From DASUXA01 sp036378155 (GTDB lineage: Bacteria > Actinomycetota > Actinomycetes > Mycobacteriales > Micromonosporaceae), in NCBI GenBank assembly GCA_036378155.1, contig DASUXA010000110.1:1-54796 (forward strand): a stretch of 54,796 nucleotides of DNA, written 5' to 3'. The notes under the pieces are model-generated. The model saw only the letters and a list, made by a program, of their open reading frames with translations. It was not told the DNA's origin and searched no databases. The position numbers and the translations under genes were made by a program. This document shows, one piece after another, positions 34,201-41,961 of this stretch; within the stretch, counting starts at the first letter, position 1; each line of letters starts with the position of its first letter.

Positions 34201-35700
34201 CACCTGACCGACCGGGCGGTACGCCGGGGGGCGAAGGACGCCGGTATCGCGCCGACCATGTCCGCTCCGGGTTGGCGGCGCGGGGCGAGCCTGGCGTTCG
34301 AGCCGAGTCGGGGGTACCACGCGACGACCGGTACCACCCGGACCGGCGTGCTGCTCAGCGTGAAGGGCGCGCCGGAGGTCGTCCTGCCGCGCTGTGTGTC
34401 CTGGCGTACCGGCGACGGCGTGCGCAGCCTCGATTCCCGGTCGCGGCGTCGCCTGCAGGACGAGTTGCACCGGCTGACCGGCTCGGGGTACCGGGTCCTC
34501 GCGGTCGCCGAACGCCCGGTCGACGAACACTCGGTCGACCGACGCGCGGTCGACGAACACTCGGTCGACCGACGCCCGGTCGACGGTGCCGCCCAGCCGG
34601 ACGACGACCAGGTCGCCGACCTGTCCTTTCTCGGCTATCTGGCGCTGGCGGATCCGGTACGCGGCACCGCCGGGGCGTCGCTGGACGAGTTGCGTACCGC
34701 GGGCGCGCAGGTCGTGATGATCACCGGGGACCATCCGAACACCGCCGGGGCGATCGCCGAGGAGCTCGGCATCCTCAACGGTCTCCGGGTGATCACCGGT
34801 ACCGAGATCGACCGGCTCGACGACGAGGCGCTCGCCGCTCTGGTACCGAGCATCGCCGTGGTCGCCCGGGGCACGCCCGCGCACAAGGTACGGGTGGTCA
34901 AGGCGTTCCAGCGGGTGGGTCGGGTGGTGGCGATGACGGGCGACGGCGCCAACGACGCCGCCGCGATCCGGCTCGCCGACGTGGGCATCGCGCTCGGGCA
35001 CCGGGGTACCCCGGCTGCCCGCGCCGCCGCCGATCTGGTGGTCACCGACGACCGGTTGGAGACGATCATCGCGGCGCTGGTCGAGGGGCGCGCGATGTGG
35101 CGGTCGGTACGGGAAGGGCTGGGCATCCTGGTCGGCGGCAATCTCGGCGAGATCGGGTTCACCCTGTTCGGCGCGGCGCTGGTCGGTACCTCGCCGCTGA
35201 ACGCGCGCCAGTTGCTGCTGGTCAACCTGCTGACCGACCTCGCGCCGGCGCTCGCCATCGCGGTACGTCCACCGGCGCGAACCGCCAACGCGCTGCTCGC
35301 CGAGGGCCCGGAACGGTCCCTGGGTACCGCCCTGACCAGGGAGGTCGCGCTGCGCGCGGCAGCCACCACCGTCGGCGCGGCAAGCGGCTGGCTGGTCGCC
35401 CGCGCGACCGGTCGGGGCGCGCGGGCGCGCACGGTGGCCCTCGCCGCGCTGGTCGGTACCCAACTCGGACAGACGATGCTGCTCGGCGGTCGCAGCCGAG
35501 GGGTACTGGTCGCGAGTCTCGGTTCGGCGGCGGCGCTGGCGCTGGTGGTTCAGACGCCCGGCGTCAGCCACTTCTTCGGGTGTACCCCGATCAGTCCGCT
35601 GGGCTGGGCAATCGCGGCGACCGCCGCGACCGGCGCGACGGTTGCCGCGGCGGTGCTGCCGCCGTTCGTCGGCTGGCTGCGCGCCGCCGAAGCGGTATGA
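31228..35700 (+). CDS. Very large P-type cation-transporting ATPase (CtpI-like)
   Basis: 1490 residues. The first ~650 residues hold an HMA-like ferredoxin fold without CxxC ('GVEWAVVNAPLGRLVVAVRE'), further helices and a diverged second half. The catalytic core follows: 'TGESLP' (actuator), 'VPEGLP' in the ion-path helix, 'DKTGTLTQG' with the phosphorylated Asp939, and 'MTGDGANDAAAI' near 1236. PEGLP belongs to the Ca/Mg-type path rather than the copper CPC path. The size and order match mycobacterial CtpI. The substrate is unknown. An in-frame duplicated 10-residue unit lies in the nucleotide-binding domain. Start GTG 31228, just after a small ORF. Confidence 0.9.
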   Translation: MGLVDVARMPVRAVSRASRALVSAGSGAGGEHVPVDRIVVPVAGVHRPDAEPLRRAVCAAVQALPGVEWAVVNAPLGRLVVAVREPDRSDVREADRVDAQQARRRLTATLTELVHATETEFGAVPGDGSPEPPDDDAPLTRAVTATVADVAGLALATAGRLARWVPFSAEASSLVTVVDTQPRLRALVERTLGRARADTVLAVTNAVAQGLSQGHAGLVVDTALRVGQLAELRARREAWHAWQQRLADPAAAGSPPVVSERPRSLPDGPVERYAPQSARVAAAGAGTALAGGGGARRAAAIALSTLPKAAGAGREMFAAQLGRTLARRGVPVMDRQALRRLDRVDTVVLDVPALTTGRLIVGDVVPMPDSDWEQAQFQVHALYDERALSAPVGGNGWRLGPVDQLPVAGGTATSQRLRLSRSGAVEVLGLAHGTRLAAVVAVAPEPAQAADALVAAARRAGVTLVFAGGQPPGARAVAARRMPGGDRLLGTVRDLQAEGRVVLLVSRDATALAGADCGIGVDGLDGVPPWGAHLLVGDDLEPAALMIDAVAAARSVSRMGVRLAEAGTALGAVATVTGRAAGSASRALLAVNAAAAVSVGYGAWTASELARRPLSPPVSTIPWHLMSSDKVLADLGTGTGGLSTRDARQRHRRDAQVNPQPPSLAVAFADELANPLTPILAGGAALSAAIGAVTDAAVVVGASALGALVGSVQRTLTDRAVADLLAGSAVTATVRRDGATVRLRADELVVGDLTTLAPGDVVAADCRLVRASGLEMDESSLTGESLPVAKSVAPVATSTVAERTCMVYEGTTVAAGRGLAVVVATGAGTEAGRGTATALEAAPVSGVEARLAQITRVTLPIALASGVAVIGAGLLRGRPVQRTVGAGVGLAVASVPEGLPFLVSAAQLAAARRLSRQGALVRNASTIEALGRVDVLCFDKTGTLTQGRIRLAAVSDGAHHASVGGLDDDLRAVVSAGLRATPEPAPGQQLPHLTDRAVRRGAKDAGIAPTMSAPGWRRGASLAFEPSRGYHATTGTTRTGVLLSVKGAPEVVLPRCVSWRTGDGVRSLDSRSRRRLQDELHRLTGSGYRVLAVAERPVDEHSVDRRAVDEHSVDRRPVDGAAQPDDDQVADLSFLGYLALADPVRGTAGASLDELRTAGAQVVMITGDHPNTAGAIAEELGILNGLRVITGTEIDRLDDEALAALVPSIAVVARGTPAHKVRVVKAFQRVGRVVAMTGDGANDAAAIRLADVGIALGHRGTPAARAAADLVVTDDRLETIIAALVEGRAMWRSVREGLGILVGGNLGEIGFTLFGAALVGTSPLNARQLLLVNLLTDLAPALAIAVRPPARTANALLAEGPERSLGTALTREVALRAAATTVGAASGWLVARATGRGARARTVALAALVGTQLGQTMLLGGRSRGVLVASLGSAAALALVVQTPGVSHFFGCTPISPLGWAIAATAATGATVAAAVLPPFVGWLRAAEAV
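34517..34584 (+). repeat. In-frame 30-base tandem duplication inside the P-type ATPase gene
   Basis: Two near-identical 30-base units (34517-34546 and 34547-34576) plus the first eight bases of a third. They encode 'VDEHSVDRR' twice within the nucleotide-binding domain. The high identity suggests a recent slippage or duplication in a surface loop. Confidence 0.85.
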
Positions 35701-35770
35701 CCGACGCCGGCGACGGCGACCGCCGGGCTGGGGCGTGTCGCCGGCGGCGCGTACCCCGTGGTGACGCGGC

Positions 35771-36040
35771 TCAGGCGAGCGACAGGAACAGCTTCTCCAA
35801 CTGTTCGACGTTCACCTTCTGCTCCTGTCCGGACTCCTGCGCCGCGATGCACTGCTGCAACCCACTGGCGATGATCTTGAATCCGGCGCGGTCCAGCGCG
35901 CGCGACACCGCGGCGAGTTGGGTGACCACCTCGTCGCATTCACGACCCGCCTCGAGCATCGCGATGATGCCCCGGATCTGTCCCTCGGCCCGACGCAGCC
36001 GCTTGATCACATCGCCGAGGGCGTTGTCGTCGACCTGCAC
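35771..36040 (-). CDS. CsoR/RcnR-family repressor lacking the Cu-ligand His, probably CstR-like
   Basis: 89 residues from GTG 36040, with AAGGAG six bases upstream. The DUF156 fold is clear: 'DVIKRLRRAEGQIRGIIAML', then 'ECDEVVTQLAAV' and 'GLQQC'. The two Cys are 29 apart, exactly as in CsoR (C36/C65), but the position of the copper-ligand His (four before the second Cys) is Gly. This dithiol-without-His pattern is that of persulfide/sulfite-sensing CstR rather than Cu-sensing CsoR. It lies 76 bases downstream of an MFS gene on the same strand. No rhodanese is adjacent. Confidence 0.85.
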   Translation of the reverse strand: MQVDDNALGDVIKRLRRAEGQIRGIIAMLEAGRECDEVVTQLAAVSRALDRAGFKIIASGLQQCIAAQESGQEQKVNVEQLEKLFLSLA

Positions 36041-36078
36041 GTACCGCTCCTTCCGGGGTCTCCCACAAGGCGGGAACG

Positions 36079-36095
36079 TACGCCCCAGGGTATCC
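36079..36095. promoter_or_regulatory. Candidate CsoR/CstR-type operator
   Basis: GTACGCCCCAGGGTATC: a G/C-rich core flanked by GTAC and GTAT, resembling ATACCC-N-GGGTAT operators of this family. It lies 39 bases before the repressor start, in the gap after the MFS gene, which fits autoregulation. Confidence 0.4.
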
Positions 36096-36116
36096 ATTCC
36101 GGCAGCCCGACCCCTG

Positions 36117-37427
36117 CTACTTGACGCCGGCAGGGTCGGGTCGCCCGCGATGCGTCTCGTACATCCGCACCGCGACCACCAGACCGGACACGGCGGTCAG
36201 CAGCGCGACGGTCCAGATCGAGGTCACCAGACCGAACGCGTCCGCGACCAGCCCGGCGAGGAGGGCGCCGACCGCGAACCCGGCGTCGCGCCACAGCCGG
36301 TACACCCCGACGGCACGCGCCCGCCACGCCGGGTGCGCCACGTCGCCGACCGCCGCGAGCAGGGTCGGGTAGACCATCGCGGTACCGGCGCCCAGCAGCA
36401 CCGCCGCCCCGGCCCACACCGGGAAGGTGCCGCCGACGGCGACCAGCGCGATGGCGACCGCCTGGACCCACATCCCCGCCGCGATCAGCCACTTGCGCCC
36501 GAGCCGGTCGGACAGCGCGCCGGTGGCGAGTTGACCGCCGCCCCAGACCGCCGGGTACACCGCCGCCAGCACGCCGATCTCGGCGACGGTGAGCCCGTGC
36601 CGGGCGAACAGAATCGGAAACAGTCCCCAGGCGACCCCGTCGTTGAGGTTGTTGACCATGCCCGCCTGGCTGGCGGCGGACAGCGCCGGTTCACGCCACG
36701 AGGTGAGCAGCGCCACCTGCCCCGTGGTCAGCCCGCCGTGCAGGTGTGCGGCGTGGGCGTGACCAGCCGCTTCGTGGCGGGCGTGCGCCTGTGTCTCGCG
36801 TACCGCGACGACGGACAGCCCGAGCCCGACGGCGATGTACCCGGCGCCGAGCAGGAACGGCGCCGGGCGCAGCCCGTACTCGCCGGCGAGGTAGCCGGTG
36901 GCGAGGGCGGTGACCGCGACCGCGCCGTACCCGGCCGCCTCGTTCAGCCCCATCGCGAGCCCGCGCCGCGCCGGTCCGACCAGGTCGATCTTCATGATGA
37001 CCGTGGTCGACCAGGTAAGCCCTTGGTTGACGCCGAGCAGGACGTTCGCGGCGACGACCCACCACCAGTTCGGCGCCCAGATGATCATCGCGGGTACCGG
37101 CAACGCCGCCAGCCAACCCGCGACCAGGACCGGTTTCCTGCCGTACCGGTCGGACAGGGTACCGGCGAAGAAATTGGTGATCGCCTTGACCGCGCCGAAC
37201 GCCAGGATGAACGTCAACGCGCTGCTGAACGCGGCGAGCCCGAAGACCTGCGTGGCGAGCAGCGGCACGACCGTACGCTCCTCGCCGAGCGTGCCGCCGA
37301 CCAGCGCGTTGACCGCGACGAGCAGCGCGAACTGAGGCAGGTTGGCGCGCAGTCCGAGTCGCACCGACCGGCGCGTCAATTCGAGATCGCCGGAAGAATC
37401 TCCCTTCTTCAGGTTGTGCTCAACCAT
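36117..37427 (-). CDS. MFS transporter with a His-rich central loop
   Basis: 436 residues and about twelve helices. The loop 2-3 motif is 'GTLSDRYGRKPVLVAG', and the equivalent in the second half is 'GALSDRLGRKWLIAAG'. The cytoplasmic loop between halves contains 'HARHEAAGHAHAAHLHGG' with six His, which could bind a metal ion. The substrate is unknown. It is followed on the same strand by the CsoR/CstR-family gene. The ATG at 37427 lacks a good ribosome site, and only 54 bases separate it from the divergent phosphoesterase start, so promoters must overlap coding ends. Confidence 0.85.
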   Translation of the reverse strand: MVEHNLKKGDSSGDLELTRRSVRLGLRANLPQFALLVAVNALVGGTLGEERTVVPLLATQVFGLAAFSSALTFILAFGAVKAITNFFAGTLSDRYGRKPVLVAGWLAALPVPAMIIWAPNWWWVVAANVLLGVNQGLTWSTTVIMKIDLVGPARRGLAMGLNEAAGYGAVAVTALATGYLAGEYGLRPAPFLLGAGYIAVGLGLSVVAVRETQAHARHEAAGHAHAAHLHGGLTTGQVALLTSWREPALSAASQAGMVNNLNDGVAWGLFPILFARHGLTVAEIGVLAAVYPAVWGGGQLATGALSDRLGRKWLIAAGMWVQAVAIALVAVGGTFPVWAGAAVLLGAGTAMVYPTLLAAVGDVAHPAWRARAVGVYRLWRDAGFAVGALLAGLVADAFGLVTSIWTVALLTAVSGLVVAVRMYETHRGRPDPAGVK

Positions 37428-37481
37428 CTGGATTTCAATACGCTCTCTGTGCCCGCGTTTCCGTTATCAGGGAGACAAACT

Positions 37482-39863
37482 GTGTTACGACCAGCATCGT
37501 GGCTGGGCCGTACGGCCGCCGCGGCGGTCACCGCGACCCTCGCGGCAGGTACCGTCGTCGCGTTGACCGCTGGCGACGCCGCCGCCACCGCCGACCGCTC
37601 AGCCTCGTCGAACTGCAACCTGGGCCACGGCATCCAACACGTCATCGAGATCACGTTCGACAACGTCCATTTCTTCCGGGACAACCCGAATGTGCCGTCC
37701 GACCTGGAACTCATGCCGCATCTGAAGCAGTTCCTGGAAAACAACGGCACCCTGCTGTCGAACGTACACACGCCGATGATCGCGCACACGGCGGACGACA
37801 GTTTGACGATCTACACCGGGCTCTACGGCGACCGCCACGGCATGCCGGTCAGCAACAGCTACAAGACGTACCGCGCGGACGGCACCACCGAGTCGGACGG
37901 GTCGTTCGTGTACTGGACCTCGCCGGTCTACAACTCCGCCGCCGGCGCGGTGTCCAGCACCGAACCGACCACCCCGTCGATGGTGTATTCGCCGACGGTA
38001 CCGGCGCAGCCGGGCGCCACCGACGCGATCACTCCCGCGCCCTGGGTGCCGTACACCCGCGCCGGTTGCAGCGTCGGCGACTTCTCGACGGCGAACATGG
38101 TGCTGGAGAACACCAACGTCGACATCCCGAACGTGTTCGGCCCGGACTCGCCGGAGGCGGCGGAGATGAGAGCCGACACCGGGTACAAGAACCGCACCAC
38201 CGCCCGGTACGTGGGCGAGGCGGTGCACTGCGCCAAGGCGGACACCGCCTGCCAGTCGGCGAACCGGGCGGTCGCCGACCGGCTGCCCACCGAGCCGGGC
38301 GGCTACGACGGGTACCACGCGCTGTTCGGGTACCGGTACGTCGGTCCGTACCTGACCGGCGGACAGGCGAACCTGGTCCGCAACGGGTACCAAGTGACCG
38401 ACGCCAACGGCGACCTGGTCGACCTGAACGGCGACACGATCACCAACGACTACGCCGGGATCGCCGGCTTCCCCGGCTTCAACCCGACCGCGACGCAGAG
38501 CCTGGCGTACCTGGCGGCGATGCAGGAGGCCGGTATCCCGGTGACCTACGGGTACATCTCAGACATCCACGAGCGCAAGCCCGGACAGAGCGGCTGCACC
38601 ACCGCCTCGGCGACCGGCAGCGGCTACCCGCTCGGCCCCGGCGACCCGTGCTACATCGCCACGGCGAAGGCGTACGACGAGGCGTTCGCGACCTTCTTCG
38701 ACCGGCTCGCCAAGGACGGCATCACCGCGGCGAACACCGTGTTCGTCATCTCCAGCGAGGAGAACGACCACCTCGCGGGCGCGAACACGCTGCGCGCCAC
38801 GAAGCCGACGCCCGCCGACTGCGACGGCGTGACCGTGCCGTGCCACTACGCCGCGAACCAGATGGGTGAACTGGAGGCGAACCTGCCCGGGCTGCTGCGT
38901 ACCGAGCGGGGCGACACCACCGCCTTCTCCGTCGAGCCGCAGGGCGCCGCGATGTACGTCAACGGGCAGCCTGGACCGACCGACCCGACGCTGCGCCGGC
39001 TGGAACGGGACACCGCGGCGCTGACCGGCGACAACGTGTACAGCGGCAGCACCGGGACGAAGATCGTCAACTACCAGGCGGGCGCGGTGGAGCAGCGCAT
39101 CCTGCACATGCAGACCGCCGATCCGGGACGTACCCCGAGCTACACGATCTTCCCGAGGCCGGACTACTACTTCGACAACGCGTACCCGAGGTGCACGACC
39201 TCGTCGAACCCGGCGAGCGACTGCGTCTCGCAGTACTCCCGGTACGCCTGGAACCACGGGTACTACTCGCCGGACATCGACGTGACCTGGGCTGGTTTCG
39301 TCGGACCCGGTGTCGGTCGCAACGGTGTGTACGGTCCGGACGCCGCGCACGGCCCGACGAGCACGGCAGCGGGGCAGAACGGGTTGCCGTCGCTGACCGT
39401 GCCGCAGGCGAGCGACCCGGCGGCCTGGGCGGACGAGGTCGACATCCGTCCGACCCTGCTGGCGCTGCTCGGGCTGCGTGACGACTACGTGTCGGACGGC
39501 GCGGTGCTCACCGGCATCCTGGCGCACCAGCCGAACGGGCAGCCGTTCCAGGGGCTGGACACTCTCGCCGGGTACTACCGGCAGCTCAACTCGTCGGTCG
39601 GCGCGTTCGCGACGGACACCCTGATCGCGGACACCGCCGCCCTGGCGAGCGCCTCGCCGGGCGACGCGGAGTTCACCCGGGTCGAGTCGGAGTTGACGCG
39701 TCTCGCCGACCAGCGTGATGCGCTCGCCACGCGGATCAAGCAGACGCTGTACCAGGCTCGGTACGGCGACGGGCAGCCCGACCGGAACGTGGTCGACGAC
39801 GAGATCGCCCAGTGCCGCGTCCTGCTCGACCAGGCGCACCGGTTGGCGACGAGCGTCGCGTGA
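37482..39863 (+). CDS. Secreted alkaline-phosphatase-superfamily phosphoesterase
   Basis: 793 residues from GTG 37482, with GGGAG seven bases upstream. It starts with a signal peptide ('RTAAAAVTATLAAGTVVALT'). The catalytic domain begins at 'HVIEITFDNVHF' (metal Asp) and has the nucleophile Thr region 'HTADDSLTIYTGLYGDRHG', then 'VISSEENDH' and 'EVDIRPTLLALLG' for the remaining metal ligands. This matches the type I phosphodiesterase/sulfatase clan; the exact substrate (nucleotides, phospholipids) cannot be told. The C-terminal 80 residues are helical. A GC-rich terminator follows. Confidence 0.82.
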   Translation: MLRPASWLGRTAAAAVTATLAAGTVVALTAGDAAATADRSASSNCNLGHGIQHVIEITFDNVHFFRDNPNVPSDLELMPHLKQFLENNGTLLSNVHTPMIAHTADDSLTIYTGLYGDRHGMPVSNSYKTYRADGTTESDGSFVYWTSPVYNSAAGAVSSTEPTTPSMVYSPTVPAQPGATDAITPAPWVPYTRAGCSVGDFSTANMVLENTNVDIPNVFGPDSPEAAEMRADTGYKNRTTARYVGEAVHCAKADTACQSANRAVADRLPTEPGGYDGYHALFGYRYVGPYLTGGQANLVRNGYQVTDANGDLVDLNGDTITNDYAGIAGFPGFNPTATQSLAYLAAMQEAGIPVTYGYISDIHERKPGQSGCTTASATGSGYPLGPGDPCYIATAKAYDEAFATFFDRLAKDGITAANTVFVISSEENDHLAGANTLRATKPTPADCDGVTVPCHYAANQMGELEANLPGLLRTERGDTTAFSVEPQGAAMYVNGQPGPTDPTLRRLERDTAALTGDNVYSGSTGTKIVNYQAGAVEQRILHMQTADPGRTPSYTIFPRPDYYFDNAYPRCTTSSNPASDCVSQYSRYAWNHGYYSPDIDVTWAGFVGPGVGRNGVYGPDAAHGPTSTAAGQNGLPSLTVPQASDPAAWADEVDIRPTLLALLGLRDDYVSDGAVLTGILAHQPNGQPFQGLDTLAGYYRQLNSSVGAFATDTLIADTAALASASPGDAEFTRVESELTRLADQRDALATRIKQTLYQARYGDGQPDRNVVDDEIAQCRVLLDQAHRLATSVA

Positions 39864-39867
39864 ACCC

Positions 39868-39908
39868 GGTGGGGCGGGGCGGGGGCGTCGCCCCCGCCCC
39901 GCCCCACC
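39868..39908. terminator. GC-rich hairpin terminator
   Basis: Arms GGTGGGGCGGGGCGGGG and its complement surround a short loop (39868-39908), five bases after the phosphoesterase stop. Confidence 0.8.
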
Positions 39909-40044
39909 CCCCGCACAGTGAAAGCTGTCCGCCCCGCCCCGCCCCCGCGAACCCGCCCCGCCACGGGTAACCCCGCCCCGGCTGGGTAGGGGTCGAACAT
40001 CCGGTGACCGTGGATGCGGTGGGCACGGCGAGGAGGCGGACGCG

Positions 40045-40242
40045 ATGACGGGCAGGCACAAGGTGCAGAGTCGGCTGGGCGAGGTGGCGACCTCGGTGGT
40101 CAGCGACGTGGCTGGTACCGTTGTCGACCCGCGTACCGGGTTCAAGCACCTGCGGTCGCGGATCAGGATCGGTCCCCTGGTCATGCTCGGCCTCGCGATG
40201 GTCGCCGGGTACGCGCTGCGTCGCGCGATCGCCCGCCGCTAG
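40045..40242 (+). CDS. Small single-pass membrane protein, unknown function
   Basis: 65 residues; ATG at 40045 with GAGGAGG nine bases upstream. A helical polar N-terminal half is followed by one hydrophobic helix ('IGPLVMLGLAMVAGYAL') and a basic end (RRAIARR). No recognised family. Confidence 0.65.
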   Translation: MTGRHKVQSRLGEVATSVVSDVAGTVVDPRTGFKHLRSRIRIGPLVMLGLAMVAGYALRRAIARR

Positions 40243-40264
40243 CCGACCCGCCAGGCGCGCACCC

Positions 40265-40283
40265 GATTACCGGCGAGGTAATC
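40265..40283. promoter_or_regulatory. Candidate operator of the XRE regulator
   Basis: GATTACC-GGCGA-GGTAATC: perfect 7-base inverted repeats with a 5-base spacer, centred 44 bases upstream of the regulator ATG. This is a typical site for a dimeric HTH protein acting on its own promoter. Confidence 0.6.
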
Positions 40284-40317
40284 GTCGCCGTACCGGACGT
40301 CGCCTACCGTTCACGGC

Positions 40318-41167
40318 ATGACCACGGGCACCACGAGGCGTACCGCCCCGATGCGGACCGACGCGCGACGACCGGGTCCGCTCGGCGCGAGCCGACCCCC
40401 GGTCGGGCAACTCCTGCGCGAGTGGCGGGAGCGTCGCCATCTGAGCCAGTTGGCGTTGGCGATCGAGGCGGAGGTGTCCACCCGGCACCTGAGTTTCGTG
40501 GAAACCGGACGCTCCAAGCCGACCCGCGAGATGATCCTGCGGCTGACCGAGCACCTCGACGTCCCGCTGCGGGAGCGGAACCGGTTGCTGCTGGCGGGCG
40601 GCTACGCCCCGGTGTACCCGCAGCACGGCTTGGACGCCCCGGAACTCGACGCGGTACGGGGCGCGATCCGGCAACTGTTGACCGGGCACGAGCCGTACCC
40701 GGCGGTCGTGGTCGACCACCACTGGAACCTGGTGGACGGCAACAGCGCGGTGCCGCTGCTCACCGCCGGGGTCGCCGACGAGTTGCTGGTACCGCCGGTG
40801 AACGTGCTCCGGCTGAGCCTGCATCCGCGCGGTATGGCGGCGCGCATCCGCAACCTCGGGCAGTGGCGCGCTCACCCTGCTGCGGCGACTGCGCCGGCAG
40901 GAGCGGGCGACCGGCGATCCGGTGCTGTCCGAGTTGTACGAGGAACTGCGCGGGTACCCGTGCGACCAGGTCGAGGACGACGCCGTCGGGCACGACGTGG
41001 TGGTACCGCTGCGGTACGCCGTCGACGATCGCGAGTTGTCGCTGCTCAGTACGACCTCGGTGTTCGGTACCCCGCGCGACGTGACGGTCGCGGAACTGGC
41101 GGTCGAAGCCTTCTTCCCGGCGGACGCCGCGACCGCCGCCGCGCTGCGCGAACTCGCCGACGCCTGA
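40318..41167 (+). pseudogene. XRE-family (MmyB-like) transcription regulator, frameshifted
   Basis: From ATG 40318 the frame encodes a full HTH ('LREWRERRHLSQLALAIEAE', 'STRHLSFVETGRSKPTREM') and the start of the MmyB-type ligand domain ('PAVVVDHHWNLVDGN'). At the CCC of 40875-40877 one extra base shifts the frame. Removing one C restores 'GQWRAHLLRRLRRQ' and continues through 'VPLRYAVDDRELSLLSTTSVFGT' and 'AFFPADAATAAALRELADA' to TGA at 41165. The unshifted frame gives Arg-rich nonsense to 41271. It is either a recent mutation or a sequencing error. Confidence 0.85.
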
Positions 41168-41222
41168 GCCGGCTCACGCGCAGATCGTCGTACGGCGCGT
41201 CGACCTGGTGGCAACCGACGAG

Positions 41223-41801
41223 TCACGCCCCCGCGCCGCTGGTCTGCCAGTGGAGTCGGGTCAGCAGTTGACGCGCCTGGTCGGCGTAGTTCGCGTCGAC
41301 CATGACGGCGTAGTGACCAGCCTGCAGCACGCTACGGGAGGCGAAGTCGCGGCGACCGCGGGTCGCGGCGTGGGCGATCGCGCCGAAGATCGCGCCCCAG
41401 ATCGCGCCGATGACCAGACCGGCGAGGACCACGGCCCACCAACTCGACACGCTGAAGATCCCGAACAGCAGTCCGATGAACAGTCCGAACCACGCGCCGC
41501 TGCCGGCTCCGGCGAGCGCGGCGCGGGCGACGGTGACCCGGCCCAGCACCTTCTCGACCAGTCGCAGGTCGGTACCGACGATCGCGGTGCGTTCGACCGG
41601 GAACTGGTTGTCCGACAGGTAGTCGACGGCGCGCTGCGCCGACTCGTACTCGTCGTAGCTCGCCACGGTCACCGATCCCGGCCCGACGCCGACGCCGAGC
41701 CCCGCGGCGGGCGTCGCCGGTACCCCGCCGGGTCCGGGCGGCATCCCGCCGCCGAATCGGGTACCACCGGTGCCGGCACCCGGCATTCCCTGCGTCGCCA
41801 C
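41223..41801 (-). CDS. YflT-like general stress protein with membrane hairpin
   Basis: 192 residues. A Gly/Pro-rich start (residues 1-40) precedes 'VASYDEYESAQRAVDYLSDN', 'VERTAIVGTDLRLVEKVLGR', the signature of heat-induced stress proteins (YflT / general stress 17M-like). A Gly-rich stretch with two helices ('WFGLFIGLLFGIFSVSSWW' onward) follows, then a C-terminal beta-alpha piece ('AGHYAVMVDANYADQAR'). Function is unknown beyond stress induction in relatives. Confidence 0.8.
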   Translation of the reverse strand: MATQGMPGAGTGGTRFGGGMPPGPGGVPATPAAGLGVGVGPGSVTVASYDEYESAQRAVDYLSDNQFPVERTAIVGTDLRLVEKVLGRVTVARAALAGAGSGAWFGLFIGLLFGIFSVSSWWAVVLAGLVIGAIWGAIFGAIAHAATRGRRDFASRSVLQAGHYAVMVDANYADQARQLLTRLHWQTSGAGA

Positions 41802-41961
41802 GTGAGTCCCCCTCGTTCGGCGCGTGAACGCATGCGCGTCCCCGCCATTGTGTCACTCTGCGTATCTACTGCCACTGCGCTGCGTCGATCACGCCGTGCG
41901 AGTCGCCGACAGCCCGTCGCTCGCCGCGCGCCCAGCCCCACCCCGGTCCGAAAATGCGGAT

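Noticed and set aside
31087..35571. Long minus-strand frame opposite the P-type ATPase
   Set aside because: Shadow of the ATPase frame; composition dominated by Arg/Gly/Gln with no motif.
35706..35745. Hairpin after the P-type ATPase gene
   Set aside because: Only a 9-base stem with a loop of about 22 bases; too weak to call a terminator in DNA of this G+C content.
35771..36040. Calling the repressor a copper-sensing CsoR
   Set aside because: The essential His ligand is Gly, and the nearby P-type ATPase has a PEGLP path rather than the copper-type CPC motif.
34035..39863. A 1942-codon open frame spanning the ATPase, repressor and MFS genes
   Set aside because: Only its last 793 codons (from GTG 37482) are a real protein. 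The rest reads Arg/Gly/Pro-rich nonsense antisense or out of frame to clearly conserved genes.
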